64,000 bases of DNA from Actinorhabdospora filicis (GTDB taxonomy: Bacteria > Actinomycetota > Actinomycetes > Mycobacteriales > Micromonosporaceae): positions 801,959-865,958 of the forward strand of contig NZ_BSTX01000003.1 of NCBI RefSeq assembly GCF_030269765.1, in the 5' to 3' direction. Each line of letters opens with the position of its first letter. Position 1 is the first letter of the stretch. Shown in pieces: positions 9,656-18,722 of the stretch. The translations under genes and the position numbers were made by a program. Below the pieces are notes generated by a model. The model saw only the letters and a program-made list of their open reading frames with translations, did not search any database and had not been told where the DNA came from.

Positions 9656-10537
9656 ATGGATCCCGAAGAAATCTCCGATCATCCCATCTCCCGGCCATGG
9701 CCCCTGACCAGCGGCCCGATCCCCGGTGGCGAGGACCTCCCCGCGCTCCTCGGCCTCGCCTTGAGCATCGCCGCCGAGGCCGCCGCGCTCGCCCGCGCCA
9801 CCCGGGAGAAGGCGCTGACGGAGATCTCCACCAAATCCAGTGCCACCGATGTGGTCACCGCCGCCGATAAAGCGGGCGAAAGGCTCATCAGGGAACGATT
9901 GGCCATTGCCCGTCCGGGTGACCCCATCGTGGGGGAGGAGGGCGGGGAACAGGACGCGGTGCCCGGCACCGTCCGCTGGATCCTCGACCCCATCGACGGG
10001 ACCGTGAACTACGTCTACGGCGTCCCTTACTACGCCGTGGCGATCGCCGCCGAGCGCGACGGGCGGCTCCTGGTGGGCGTCGTCCACAACATCGCCGACG
10101 GGACCGTCTGGCACGCCGCCGCGGGCCTGGGCGCCTACCGGAACGGTGAGCCCGTCCACTGCGGCAGCCCCACCGACCTGTCCTGGGCGCTCATCGCCAC
10201 CGGCTTCGGCTACGACAAGGAGGTCCGGCGGTGGCAGGGCGAGATCCTCGCCGCGGTGATCCCCGAGGTCCGCGACATCCGCCGGATGGGCTCGGCCGCG
10301 ATCGACCTGTGCCTGCTCGCCGAAGGCGTCCTGGACGGCTACTACGAGCGCGGGCCGCACCTGTGGGACTACGCCGCCGGCGGGCTCATCGCGGCCGAGG
10401 CGGGCGCGGTGGTCAGCGGCCTCTACCGCGAGGCCCCCGAGATCGGCATGACCCTGGCGGCGGCGCCGGGCGTGTACCCGGCGCCGCGCGCCCTACTTCA
10501 AAGTCGGATTCCCGACACGGAATCCACGGAAGGCTGA
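9656..10537 (+). CDS. inositol monophosphatase family protein
   Basis: A 293-residue Mg2+-dependent phosphatase of the inositol monophosphatase family (IMPase/SuhB/CysQ group), cytoplasmic. The metal-binding motifs are complete: GEEGG (93-97), DPIDGT (111-116) and WDYAAG near residue 240. Substrates in the family include inositol phosphates, histidinol phosphate, fructose bisphosphate and PAP; none can be chosen here. The ATG at 9656 was taken because the longer frame adds eight residues from a GTG without a ribosome-binding site. It diverges from the sigma factor gene across 220 bp and converges on the LytR_C gene. Confidence 0.9.
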   Translation: MDPEEISDHPISRPWPLTSGPIPGGEDLPALLGLALSIAAEAAALARATREKALTEISTKSSATDVVTAADKAGERLIRERLAIARPGDPIVGEEGGEQDAVPGTVRWILDPIDGTVNYVYGVPYYAVAIAAERDGRLLVGVVHNIADGTVWHAAAGLGAYRNGEPVHCGSPTDLSWALIATGFGYDKEVRRWQGEILAAVIPEVRDIRRMGSAAIDLCLLAEGVLDGYYERGPHLWDYAAGGLIAAEAGAVVSGLYREAPEIGMTLAAAPGVYPAPRALLQSRIPDTESTEG

Positions 10538-10553
10538 TTTCCGGATGGATCGG

Positions 10554-11102
10554 TCAGCTGGCCGAGGTCTGCGGAGTGACCTCGGTCCCCTTGCCGATCT
10601 CACACGTCCCGGGAGGCGCGGTCGGGCGGCCGATCTCGCCGAGCGACTGCACCTTCTCGCTCTCGGTGTTCACCTGGCGGAAGCCGTCGCCGATGATGAC
10701 GTCGATGGTGGTGTCGTCCCGGTCGGGGACGAACTGCCGCTCGGCGTCCAGGAAGTACGCGCTCAGCACGTGCCCGGCGCCCAGCGACTTCGGGCCGTAG
10801 ACGATGCGGGCGGAGGTGGTCAGGCCCTCGACCTCCTTGTCGTCGGTCTCGACGACCTTGTACCCGTACTCCTGGAGATCGGCCTTGACCTGCCCGGCCA
10901 GGCCCGGCTCCTTGGTCGAGTTGAACACCCGGACCTCGACGTCCTGCGGTTTCGGCATCGCCAGGTTCACCGGGACCTCGCCCGGCTCACACCCCGCCAG
11001 GTCCGCCTGGGAGTCGTTCATGATCGCCCAGGCGGCGGTCGCGGTGGCCACCAGCGCCAGCGTTCCGATGATGATCAACGCGCGCACGCGAGCCAACCGC
11101 AT
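10554..11102 (-). CDS. LytR C-terminal domain membrane-anchored protein
   Basis: A 182-residue protein with an N-terminal membrane anchor (about residues 8-27) and an extracytoplasmic LytR_C-type domain, including VRVFNSTKEPGLA and a repeat of about 80 residues that follows. The domain also occurs at the C-terminus of LytR-CpsA-Psr cell-wall ligases, but the catalytic LCP domain is absent here, so it is not itself a ligase. A cell-envelope role is likely. It converges on the phosphatase gene. Confidence 0.85.
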   Translation of the reverse strand: MRLARVRALIIIGTLALVATATAAWAIMNDSQADLAGCEPGEVPVNLAMPKPQDVEVRVFNSTKEPGLAGQVKADLQEYGYKVVETDDKEVEGLTTSARIVYGPKSLGAGHVLSAYFLDAERQFVPDRDDTTIDVIIGDGFRQVNTESEKVQSLGEIGRPTAPPGTCEIGKGTEVTPQTSAS

Positions 11103-11463
11103 GACCGGCCTCCCCGAAGTCGACGACGCTCAGAGGCTATCGTGCCCCGGGCCCGCTGCTGATCCGCATGGCGCAATGACCCGTCCACGTGCGTGTTCGG
11201 CGCGTCGTGCCGGTCCGTCCGATTCGGGCCCGCGACACGCGGACAGTCGCCTGAGTCACATCCGGAACAAAAACCGGGTGGCGGGTGTACCTACGATGCA
11301 TCGACGCGGTAAGGTACCGCGCCTCAGGGGGTACCCCGCCGCGGGGAACCGCGACCGCAGGTGTGTCGACAAGGGACGGCTCGGCGGCTCGCCGCGGGCA
11401 GGAACATGAAGCGCGTGGTCGTCACCGGCCCCGCGCATAACGAACATGGGAGTGTGAACACCA
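11103..11463. other. intergenic region upstream of DUF4193 gene
   Basis: No gene is seen. It lies between divergent genes and should hold both promoters. It contains two small inverted repeats: ggtacc spaced around 11313-11335, and ccccg/cgggg around 11337-11349. No -35/-10 pair is convincing. Confidence 0.45.
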
Positions 11464-11763
11464 ATGGCTACCGACTACGACGCGCCGCGTCGGGACTCGG
11501 ACGACTCGAGCGAAGACAGCCTCGAAGAGCTCAAGTCGCGTCGTACCGATGCGCAGTCGGGCAGCGTGGATGTTGACGAGGCGGAGGTCGCGGAGAACTT
11601 CGAACTGCCCGGAGCGGATCTGGCCGACGAGGAATTGACGGTCAAGGTCCTGCCGATGCAGACCGATGAGTTCCGTTGCTCCAGTTGCTTCCTGGTCCAC
11701 CACCGCAGCCAGCTCGCCTCGGAGAAGAACGGCCGGCTCATCTGCCGCGACTGCGCCGCCTAG
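11464..11763 (+). CDS. DUF4193 family zinc-ribbon protein
   Basis: A 99-residue acidic protein of the DUF4193 family, restricted to actinobacteria. The N-terminal 65 residues are rich in Asp, Glu and Ser and probably disordered. The C-terminal part has two CxxC pairs (C72/C75 and C94/C97) forming a likely zinc ribbon. Families of this kind are often abundant small proteins near sigma-factor regions. No molecular function is known. Confidence 0.88.
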   Translation: MATDYDAPRRDSDDSSEDSLEELKSRRTDAQSGSVDVDEAEVAENFELPGADLADEELTVKVLPMQTDEFRCSSCFLVHHRSQLASEKNGRLICRDCAA

Positions 11764-11842
11764 GCGCGTCCGCGATCCCGGGTGAGGACCGGGACGCAGT
11801 ACGGCATTGAGTCAGGGCGCGGGGAGACATCAACGAGACCGG

Positions 11843-11882
11843 ACAGGGTGCGCGTCGTCCGCAAGGGCGGTGCGCACCCTGT
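11843..11882. terminator. bidirectional stem-loop terminator
   Basis: A perfect 11-bp stem (acagggtgcgc at 11843-11853 and its complement at 11872-11882) with an 18-base loop lies between the converging DUF4193 and DUF3093 genes. Confidence 0.7.
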
Positions 11883-11895
11883 GCCATACGCGCGG

Positions 11896-12351
11896 CTAGG
11901 CCCGCGCGCCCACCGCGGCGCGCAGGGCCTCGGCGAGCTGCTCGGGACGGCGGGTGGAGACGATCCAGTACGGCGTCGGGTCCTCCGGGTCGTCCAGGGT
12001 CACCTTGACCGCGCCGCTCATCCACGGACGCTGCACGACGAAGGCCAGCGGGTCCAGCCCGACGGTCATCGCATCGCGCAGGGGCGTCCCCGACAACGGG
12101 GTCACCTCGGCGATGAACTCCACGGGCAGGCGGGCGTCGTCGACCTTGAACTCGCCGTCCTCGACGGCGACGCGCAACCTGCCCAGCCACAGCAGCACCA
12201 CCACCGCCAGGGGCGGGATGACCACGTAGGCGATCCAGGCCCGCAGGCCGGGCGCGCCCATGTGGATCTGCGCGGCGATCAGTGCGACGATCGCCAGCGA
12301 GCCCACCCAGGCCCACCAGGACAGGTACATGCGCTCACGGAACGAACTCAC
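11896..12351 (-). CDS. DUF3093 family membrane protein
   Basis: A 151-residue protein with two N-terminal membrane segments (about residues 14-32 and 37-57) and a cytoplasmic C-terminal domain, matching the DUF3093 family. The gene diverges from dut across 27 bp, a neighbourhood that recurs in actinomycetes. Function is unknown. Confidence 0.85.
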   Translation of the reverse strand: MSSFRERMYLSWWAWVGSLAIVALIAAQIHMGAPGLRAWIAYVVIPPLAVVVLLWLGRLRVAVEDGEFKVDDARLPVEFIAEVTPLSGTPLRDAMTVGLDPLAFVVQRPWMSGAVKVTLDDPEDPTPYWIVSTRRPEQLAEALRAAVGARA

Positions 12352-12378
12352 CGATCGAGACTACCGAGAGGCCGACGA

Positions 12379-12864
12379 ATGACGTCCACAGGCACCGGCG
12401 TGGAGACCGTCACGGTCGCGCTGCGAGCCGTCGACCCCGATCTCCCCGTCCCCGCCTACGCCCACGACGGTGACGCCGGGGCCGACCTGTACTCGGCCGA
12501 GGACGTCGAGATCGCCCCCGGCGAGCGCGTCCTCGTCCGCACGGGTGTGGCCATCGCGCTCCCCGACGGGTATGTCGGACTGGTGCACCCGCGCTCGGGC
12601 ATGGCGGCCCGGCTGGGCGTGACGGTGCTGAACGCGCCGGGTACGGTCGACGCCGGTTACCGCGGCGAGATTCTGGTGAACCTGGTCAACCACGACCGGG
12701 CCACCACCGCGAAGATCTCCCGTGGCGACCGCGTCGCGCAGCTTGTGGTGCAGCGGGTCGCGCGGGCGCAGTTCGCGGTGGTCGACGCGCTGCCCGGCAC
12801 CGCGCGCGGCACCGGAGGACACGGATCGACCGGCGGCCACGCCGCATTCGAGCGGAAGGACTGA
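12379..12864 (+). CDS. dut: dUTP diphosphatase (dUTPase)
   Basis: A 161-residue trimeric dUTPase that splits dUTP to dUMP and pyrophosphate, supplying the thymidylate precursor and keeping uracil out of DNA. All five motifs are visible: DAGADLYS (32-39), HPRSGMAA (70-77), [14 protein letters not shown] (85-98), RGDRVAQLV (115-123) and the C-terminal [10 protein letters not shown] (143-152), where His replaces the Phe found in many species, as also seen in mycobacteria. GAGAGG precedes the ATG. The DUF3710 gene follows eight bases downstream and is probably cotranscribed. Confidence 0.96.
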   Translation: MTSTGTGVETVTVALRAVDPDLPVPAYAHDGDAGADLYSAEDVEIAPGERVLVRTGVAIALPDGYVGLVHPRSGMAARLGVTVLNAPGTVDAGYRGEILVNLVNHDRATTAKISRGDRVAQLVVQRVARAQFAVVDALPGTARGTGGHGSTGGHAAFERKD

Positions 12865-12871
12865 GGGAACG

Positions 12872-13558
12872 GTGTTTCGACGTCGCAAGAAGAAGGACGA
12901 GCCGGTCACGCCGGTGGAGGCCGACGAGGTCGCCGAGGACCTCGGCGACGAGGACGCCGAGCCCGGCCAGGACGGTCCCTACGACTCCTCCGAGGCGCCC
13001 AAGGACGGCGTCCACCGGCTGGACCTGGGCAGCCTCCTGGTGCCCGTGGTCGAGGGCATCAACGTGCAGATGCAGGGCGACCAGCAGGGCAACATCCGCC
13101 AGGTCGTGCTGATCCACGGGGACTCCGCGCTGCAGCTGATGGCCGTGGCCGCGCCGCGCACCGAGGACATCTGGGACGAGGTCCGCGAGGAGATCCAGGC
13201 GCAGATCCACCGCGAGGGCGGCAGCGTCAAGGACGGCGAGGGTCCCTACGGTCCCGAGCTGCACGCGCGCCTGAAGGGCCCCAAGGGCACCGTCCAGGCG
13301 CGTTTCGTGGGCATCTCCGGGCCGCGCTGGCTGATCCGCGCGGTGTTCCAGGGCAAGGCCGCCGTCGATGACGAGGCGGCCGCGGTCCTGGACGGCGTGC
13401 TGCGCGGCGTCATCGTCGAGCGCGGCGACGACCCGCGTCCGGTGTCGGAGCCGCTGCCCATGACCCTCCCCAAGGAGGTCGCCGAGCAGGCCCGCGCCCA
13501 GGCCGCCGCCGAGTCGAACGGGGCCCGCAAGCCCTCGCCCGGCGCTTCGGCCGAATAG
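12872..13558 (+). CDS. DUF3710 family protein
   Basis: A 228-residue actinobacterial protein of the DUF3710 family. It begins with a basic cluster (FRRRKKKDEP), then an acidic stretch to about residue 50, then a folded alpha/beta domain of about 150 residues. There is no signal peptide or membrane segment. The GTG start follows the dut stop closely with gaggg as ribosome-binding site, so the two genes form an operon ending in the hairpin at 13589-13616. The dut-DUF3710 pairing is widely conserved, but the protein's role is unknown. Confidence 0.88.
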   Translation: MFRRRKKKDEPVTPVEADEVAEDLGDEDAEPGQDGPYDSSEAPKDGVHRLDLGSLLVPVVEGINVQMQGDQQGNIRQVVLIHGDSALQLMAVAAPRTEDIWDEVREEIQAQIHREGGSVKDGEGPYGPELHARLKGPKGTVQARFVGISGPRWLIRAVFQGKAAVDDEAAAVLDGVLRGVIVERGDDPRPVSEPLPMTLPKEVAEQARAQAAAESNGARKPSPGASAE

Positions 13559-13588
13559 CTTTAGATCACTGTTCTTCAGGACATTCAG

Positions 13589-13616
13589 CGGCCCGGGGAG
13601 GGTTCTCCCCGGGCCG
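13589..13616 (+). terminator. intrinsic terminator of dut-DUF3710 operon
   Basis: A perfect 12-bp stem (cggcccggggag and its complement) with a GGTT loop lies 30 bases after the DUF3710 stop codon. Confidence 0.8.
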
Positions 13617-13737
13617 TCCTGTGCCCTGCGCCACTGCCGGGAACCCCGCGTGCCGGTCTCGTCCACAAGGTCGCTTGGGTGAGCGCGGCCCGCGTACGCT
13701 GGCTGTGAAGGTTGCGACCAGCGGATGGAGCCTCCCA

Positions 13738-14136
13738 GTGACGGCCGTGAAGCAGCTCGACCCGGAGAAACCCGGGCGGCTCAAACGTCTCTTCGCACGT
13801 CTTTCGGCCGACGACTCGCAGATCGAGGCCGAGGAGCTGCAGCGGGAGTGCACCCGGGCGTCGTGCCGTCCGATGGGGCAGATCCAGCCCGGTGAGACCG
13901 TCGCGGTCACCGGAAGGCTCAAGGCGGTGACGTTCACGCCGTGCACCAACCTCCCCATGCTGGAGGCGGTCCTCTACGACGGGACCGACAAGATCACCCT
14001 CGTCTGGCTGGGCCGCCGCCGCATCGCCGGCATCGAGCCCGGAAGATTGCTGACCGCGCGCGGTCGCGTCGCGGTGCGCGATGACCGTAAAGTTATCTTC
14101 AACCCGGAGTACACCCTGGCACCGCCCATGACGTGA
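13738..14136 (+). CDS. OB-fold nucleic-acid-binding domain protein
   Basis: A 132-residue protein whose C-terminal 85 residues look like an OB-fold (GETVAVTGRLKAV...RGRVAVRDDRKVIF). The N-terminal helix LKRLFARLS and the CTRASCRP segment are typical of actinobacterial OB-fold proteins found next to DUF3159 genes. Single-stranded nucleic acid binding is inferred from fold only. The GTG at 13738 has ATGGAG about ten bases upstream; the longer frame lacks support. The DUF3159 gene follows 46 bases downstream. Confidence 0.8.
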   Translation: MTAVKQLDPEKPGRLKRLFARLSADDSQIEAEELQRECTRASCRPMGQIQPGETVAVTGRLKAVTFTPCTNLPMLEAVLYDGTDKITLVWLGRRRIAGIEPGRLLTARGRVAVRDDRKVIFNPEYTLAPPMT

Positions 14137-14182
14137 CCGGTCGCGTCCCGTTCCGGCCGGGCCGTGACCAGCGAGGAGCATC

Positions 14183-14836
14183 GTGACCGATCAGCAACCA
14201 GCCGCCACTGGCAAAGAGGCGGCCGAGCAGCCGTTCGGTGAGCAGCTGGCCGGCCAGCTCGGCGGCGTCCGGGGGATCATCGAGGCCAGCGTCCCGGTGG
14301 CGGTGTTCGTCATCATGAACATCGTGTGGGACCTGCGTCCCGCGATCATCACCGCCGCCGCCTCCGCCGTGGCCATCGCCGTCTGGCGGCTCGTGCGCAA
14401 GGAGACCATCCGCCACGCGATCAACGGGCTCTTCGGCATCGCCGTCGGCGCCTACCTGGCGTGGAAGAGCGGCGAGGCCTCCGACTTCTACCTCCCCGGC
14501 ATCCTGATCGGGCTCGCCTACGGGCTCGGCATGCTCGTGTCGGTGCTCTTCCGCCAGCCTGCGGTCGGCTGGGTGTGGGCCGTGGTCGCCGGCGGCGGCA
14601 AGAAGGAATGGCGCGACAACCCCAGGCTCCTGCGGATCTTCACCTGGCTGACGATCCTGTGGGGCGTGGTGTGGCTGGCGAAGAACATCCTGCGTTGGAC
14701 GCTCTACGCGATGAGCGCGGAGACGACCTTGGGCGTGGTGACGCTGGTGGCGGGATACCCGGTGACGGGTGGGCTGGTGGCGATCACGATCTGGGCGGTG
14801 CGGAAGGATCTCTCGCTGAAGCGGGCGGCGGCTTAG
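14183..14836 (+). CDS. DUF3159 family membrane protein
   Basis: A 217-residue polytopic membrane protein of the DUF3159 family with about six hydrophobic segments and a cytoplasmic N-terminus. The conserved GGxRGIIEASVPV-like opening and KEWRDNPRLLR loop are present. It starts at GTG with a gaggag ribosome-binding site. It follows the OB-fold gene on the same strand. Transport is often assumed, but no substrate is known. Confidence 0.88.
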   Translation: MTDQQPAATGKEAAEQPFGEQLAGQLGGVRGIIEASVPVAVFVIMNIVWDLRPAIITAAASAVAIAVWRLVRKETIRHAINGLFGIAVGAYLAWKSGEASDFYLPGILIGLAYGLGMLVSVLFRQPAVGWVWAVVAGGGKKEWRDNPRLLRIFTWLTILWGVVWLAKNILRWTLYAMSAETTLGVVTLVAGYPVTGGLVAITIWAVRKDLSLKRAAA

Positions 14837-14840
14837 GGGG

Positions 14841-15246
14841 CGTGCCCGGCGTCGGCAAGTCCGGCGTGATCGAAGGGCTCGCCCATGCCATCGCCCGGCG
14901 CGCGGTGCCCACTTCGCTTCGGGCGAGCCGGGTGATGCCGCTCGACTGCCGCTTTTCGGGCCGCGCCATCGACACGCTCACCGGCGACGGCATCCTGACG
15001 GGACAGCTCGACATCACCGGGACCTACATCCTCACCGCGACGGCCGCCACCCAACTGGCGCTCGCCTCGGCGGGGGAGCGGTACACCGCGTTCACGGGCG
15101 CGCTGCTGGGCGTCCTGCGGGAGGGCATCGCGGACGGCGGGTCGCTCACCTCGCGATCGCCCGGAACCGTCAGGTGGGGCCGAGGCCGCCGGACGCGGCG
15201 TGAGAGCAGAGCCGACGCCCGGACCCGGCGAAGGGCCGGCCGGTGA
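14841..15246 (+). pseudogene. fragment of a Clp-type AAA+ ATPase
   Basis: In the frame opening just after the DUF3159 stop, the sequence VPGVGKSGVIEGLAHAIA followed by RRAVPTSLRASRVMPLD closely follows the Walker A region of the first AAA+ domain of ClpB/ClpC (GxxGVGKTxxVEGLAxxI...VPxxLxxxxxxxLD). After about 30 unrelated residues a YTAFTGALLGVLREG segment recalls the Clp N-domain, normally located before the ATPase domain. There is no start codon with a ribosome-binding site, no Walker B and no second domain. I infer a decayed, rearranged remnant; the N-domain match is weak. Confidence 0.5.
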
Positions 15247-15248
15247 TG

Positions 15249-15914
15249 TCAGTCCACCCCGAGCATGACCACCCGCAGCGCCTCCTCGGCGTCCTCGGCG
15301 CACACGAAGACCAGCTCGTCGCCGGCCTCCAGGGGGTCGTCGGCGGTGGGGGAGATGACGCGCTTGCCGCGCAGGATCGCGGTGAGGGCGCTGTCGGGGG
15401 GCATGGGGACCTCGCGGAGGGGGCGGCCGACGTAGGGCGCGTCCTCGGGGAGGGTGATTTCGACGAGGTTGGCCTGGGACTGGCGGAAGGTCATCAGGCG
15501 GACCACCTCGCCCACCGACACGGCCTCTTCCACGAGGGCGGCCATGAGGCGGGGTTTGGACACCGACACGTCCACGCCCCACTGCTCGGTGAACAGCCAC
15601 TCGTTCTCGGCGCGGTTGACGCGGGCGACCACGCGGGCCACCGCGAACTCGGTCTTGGCCAGCAGGGACACCACGAGGTTGACCTTGTCGTCGCCGGTGG
15701 CGGCGACCACGGCGTCGCACTCGTTGAGGCGGGCGGCCTGGAGGGAGGACAGCTCGCAGGCGTCGGCGAGGACCCACTCGGCCTGCGGGACGCGCTCGGG
15801 ACGCACCATCGACGGGTTGCGGTCGATGAGCAGGATGCTGTGCCCGTTCTCGGCGAGCTCGGCGGCGATGGAACGGCCCACGTTCCCGGCGCCCGCGATT
15901 GCCACGCGCATCAC
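15249..15914 (-). CDS. trkA: TrkA family potassium uptake regulatory protein
   Basis: A 221-residue soluble RCK protein. The N-terminal Rossmann domain has the NAD(H)/ATP-binding GAGNVGRSIA (residues 7-16) and an acidic residue at the end of strand 2 (LIDRN). The C-terminal RCK_C domain (about 135-221) includes PYVGRPLREV. RCK_C domains bind nucleotides, in several species c-di-AMP. It is the second gene of a pair: its ATG overlaps the stop of the upstream trkA homologue by four bases, so the two are translationally coupled. Confidence 0.92.
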   Translation of the reverse strand: MMRVAIAGAGNVGRSIAAELAENGHSILLIDRNPSMVRPERVPQAEWVLADACELSSLQAARLNECDAVVAATGDDKVNLVVSLLAKTEFAVARVVARVNRAENEWLFTEQWGVDVSVSKPRLMAALVEEAVSVGEVVRLMTFRQSQANLVEITLPEDAPYVGRPLREVPMPPDSALTAILRGKRVISPTADDPLEAGDELVFVCAEDAEEALRVVMLGVD

Positions 15915-16576
15915 TGGTGTCCTTCCGGAGCGTGGGCGGCGACGCGGCGGACCGCGGTCGCCAGGTCATCGGTGACCAGGACGTAGATCTCGTCGCCGTC
16001 CTGGATGACGGTCGACGGCGTCGGGACGGCGCCCAGCCCGAAGCGGGTGATGTAGGCGGTGCGGACGCCCGTGGCGTGCTCCAGGCGTTCGAGGGGCTGA
16101 CCGACCCAGCCCTCGTTCACGTCCAGGTGGACCATCGCCACCGTGCTGGTCGGGTCGCGCCAGATCTCGGGGGTCTCACCGGGGTCGAGGTGCCGCAGGA
16201 GACGCCCGGCCGCCCACCGCACGGTCGCCACGGTGGGGATGCCGAGACGCTCGTAGACGGCGGCGCGCCCGGAGTCGTAGATGCGGGCGACGACGTTGGA
16301 CACGCCGAAGATCTCCCGGGCCACGCGCGCGGCGATGATGTTGGAGTTGTCGCCCGAGGACACCGCCGCGAACGCGTCGGCGCGGTTGATGCCCGCCTCG
16401 GCGAGCACGGTGCGGTCGAAACCGACCCCGGTCACCGTCTTCCCGTCGAAGTCCTTGTCCAGGCGACGGAAGGCCTCGGGGTTCTGGTCGATGACGGCGA
16501 CGGAGTGCCCGCGCCCGGTGAGGTCGCGGGCGAGGGTCGAACCGACCCGGCCGCAACCCATGATCACGACATGCAC
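15911..16576 (-). CDS. trkA: TrkA family potassium uptake regulatory protein
   Basis: A 221-residue RCK protein paralogous to the one just downstream. The Rossmann motif is GCGRVGSTLA (residues 7-16), with VIDQNP ending strand 2; the RCK_C domain includes WVGQPLERLE. Paired TrkA proteins gate membrane K+ transporters as a ring. No TrkH/TrkG channel gene is adjacent; instead the divergent neighbour at 16752 is a KimA-like permease, suggesting K+ uptake as the shared theme. The divergent spacer of 175 bp has no recognisable riboswitch. Confidence 0.92.
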   Translation of the reverse strand: MHVVIMGCGRVGSTLARDLTGRGHSVAVIDQNPEAFRRLDKDFDGKTVTGVGFDRTVLAEAGINRADAFAAVSSGDNSNIIAARVAREIFGVSNVVARIYDSGRAAVYERLGIPTVATVRWAAGRLLRHLDPGETPEIWRDPTSTVAMVHLDVNEGWVGQPLERLEHATGVRTAYITRFGLGAVPTPSTVIQDGDEIYVLVTDDLATAVRRVAAHAPEGHQ

Positions 16577-16739
16577 TCGACTGTCTCCAGCTTGACGTGC
16601 CCTGACGGACTCTTCACGTGTTCCAACTCAGTGCTTTGACGCGGTCATGACGCACCCGCATACAACAGCGTGCCACGTGACACTGGGTACGGACACGATC
16701 ACCTCCGAATGTCGCCCGCGCGCTGTCGCAGACGGTGGC

Positions 16740-16745
16740 TAGGCT
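16740..16745 (+). promoter_or_regulatory. candidate leaderless -10 box for KimA-like gene
   Basis: TAGGCT ends six bases before the GTG at 16752 and there is no Shine-Dalgarno sequence, fitting leaderless transcription. No -35 hexamer is clear. Confidence 0.45.
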
Positions 16746-16751
16746 GTCGCA

Positions 16752-18722
16752 GTGGCTCGTCCGACCGAACTGGTGAAACGGCTCCTGCTGGGCAGGCCGT
16801 TCCGCTCCGACCGGCTCGCCCACGCGGTGCTCCCCAAACGCGTGGCCCTGCCGGTCTTCGCCTCCGACGCTATGTCGTCGGTGGCCTACGCCCCGGAGCA
16901 GATCTACCTCGCCCTGAGCATCGCGGGCGCGGGCGCGTTCGTGTACGCGGGCTGGATCGGCCTGTTCATCGCGCTGGTCATGATCGCCGTCGTGGCGTCC
17001 TACCGGCAGAACGTGCACGCCTACCCCTCCGGGGGCGGTGACTACGAGGTCGCCACCGTCAACCACGGACCCGCGGCCGGCCTGGTCGTCGCCAGCGCGC
17101 TGCTCGTCGACTACGTCCTCACCGTGGCCGTGTCGATCTCGGCCGCCGCGGCCAACATCGGCTCGGCCCTCACGATCGTCGACGAGCACAAGGTGGCGTT
17201 CTCGCTCATCGCGATCTTCCTGCTGGCCGCGGTCAACCTGCGCGGCATCCGCGAGTCGGGCGTGGCCTTCGCCGTCCCGACCTACGCGTTCATCTTCGGC
17301 ATCATCGCGCTGATCCTCTACGGCCTGTTCCGCGCCTTCGTGCTCGGCGACACCCTCACCGCCGAATCGGCGAACTTCCAGCTCGTCGCCGAGGAACCGG
17401 ACCTGGCCGGCGTCCCACTGGTGTTCCTGCTCCTGCGCACCTTCGCCTCCGGCTGCGCCGCCCTCACCGGCGTCGAGGCCATCTCCAACGGCGTCCCGTC
17501 GTTCAAGCCCCCGAAGGGCAAGAACGCCGCCACGACACTGCTGCTGATGGGCTCCATCGCCGTCGCGATGTTCATGGGCCTCATCGCCCTCGCCAACATC
17601 ACCGGCGTGCAGATGGCGGAGAACCCGCGCCTCCAGTTCCTCGACGCCCCCAACGGCTACATCCAGAAGACGCTCCTAGCGCAGCTCGCCCAAACCGTCT
17701 TCGACGGCTTCCCGCCCGGCTTCGTCTACGTCACCGCCGTCACCGGCCTCATCCTCGTGCTGGCCGCCAACACCGCCTTCAACGGGTTCCCGGTGCTCGG
17801 CTCCATCCTCGCCCAGGACCGCTACCTGCCGCGCCAGCTGCACACCCGCGGCGACCGGCTCGCCTTCTCCAACGGCATCGTGATGCTCGCGCTGGCCGCG
17901 ATGATCCTCGTCATCGTCTACGACGCCGACGAGAACAAACTCATCCAGCTCTACATCGTCGGCGTGTTCGTGTCCTTCGTGATGAGCCAGTCGGGCATGA
18001 TCCGGCACTGGAACCGCCACCTGCGCACCGAACGCGACGCCCGGGCCCGCCGCCGCATGCGCCGCTCCCAGGCCATCAACGCCTTCGGCCTGGTCATGAC
18101 CGCCGCGGTACTCGTCATCGTGGTCGTCACCAAGTTCACCCACGGCGCGTGGCTGTCCATCGTCTTCATGGTCGCCTTCTACCTGATGATGCGGCTCATC
18201 CGGAAGCACTACGACAACGTCGCCCGCGAACTCGTCCCACCCGACGAGCGCCCGCCCCTGCCGTCCCGCAACCACGTCGTGGTCGTCGTCAGCAAGCTCC
18301 ACCTGCCGACCCTGCGGGCCCTGTCCTACGCGCAGGCCACCCGGCCCGACACCATCGTCGCCCTCACCGTCAACGTCGACGACGCCGACACCCGCGCCCT
18401 CCAGGCCGAATGGGACCGCCGCCGCATCCCCGTCCCCCTCTCGGTCGTCGAATCCCCCTACCGCGAGATCACCCGCCCGATCATCGACCACATCAAGGGC
18501 ATCCGCAAAGCCTCACCACGCGACGTCGTGACGGTGTTCATCCCCGAGTACGTCGTCGGCCGCTGGTGGGAGAACCTCCTGCACAATCAAAGCGCCCTGC
18601 GCATCAAGAGCCGCCTGCTGTTCGAGCCCGGCGTGATGGTGACCAGCGTGCCCTGGCAACTCGCCTCCAGCGAGAAACGCGATCTAGACCACTTCGACGA
18701 CAGGATGTCTCCCCGCCGATGA
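16752..18722 (+). CDS. APC superfamily permease, KimA-like K+ transporter
   Basis: A 656-residue membrane protein with about 12 segments followed by a ~150-residue cytoplasmic C-terminal domain. The N-terminal pattern SSVAYAPEQI, then SYRQNVHAYPSGGGDYEV and LLVDYVLTVAVSISAA, closely follows Bacillus KimA (YdaO), a high-affinity K+/H+ symporter inhibited by c-di-AMP, rather than amino-acid permeases. Divergence from two TrkA-like genes supports K+ transport. The GTG start lacks a Shine-Dalgarno sequence. The stop overlaps the next start (ATGA). An amino-acid substrate cannot be excluded without experiment. Confidence 0.85.
   Translation: MARPTELVKRLLLGRPFRSDRLAHAVLPKRVALPVFASDAMSSVAYAPEQIYLALSIAGAGAFVYAGWIGLFIALVMIAVVASYRQNVHAYPSGGGDYEVATVNHGPAAGLVVASALLVDYVLTVAVSISAAAANIGSALTIVDEHKVAFSLIAIFLLAAVNLRGIRESGVAFAVPTYAFIFGIIALILYGLFRAFVLGDTLTAESANFQLVAEEPDLAGVPLVFLLLRTFASGCAALTGVEAISNGVPSFKPPKGKNAATTLLLMGSIAVAMFMGLIALANITGVQMAENPRLQFLDAPNGYIQKTLLAQLAQTVFDGFPPGFVYVTAVTGLILVLAANTAFNGFPVLGSILAQDRYLPRQLHTRGDRLAFSNGIVMLALAAMILVIVYDADENKLIQLYIVGVFVSFVMSQSGMIRHWNRHLRTERDARARRRMRRSQAINAFGLVMTAAVLVIVVVTKFTHGAWLSIVFMVAFYLMMRLIRKHYDNVARELVPPDERPPLPSRNHVVVVVSKLHLPTLRALSYAQATRPDTIVALTVNVDDADTRALQAEWDRRRIPVPLSVVESPYREITRPIIDHIKGIRKASPRDVVTVFIPEYVVGRWWENLLHNQSALRIKSRLLFEPGVMVTSVPWQLASSEKRDLDHFDDRMSPRR

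Noticed and set aside
16577-16751. possible c-di-AMP (ydaO-type) riboswitch before the KimA-like gene
   Set aside because: The spacer is too short, has none of the conserved pseudoknot sequences and appears leaderless.
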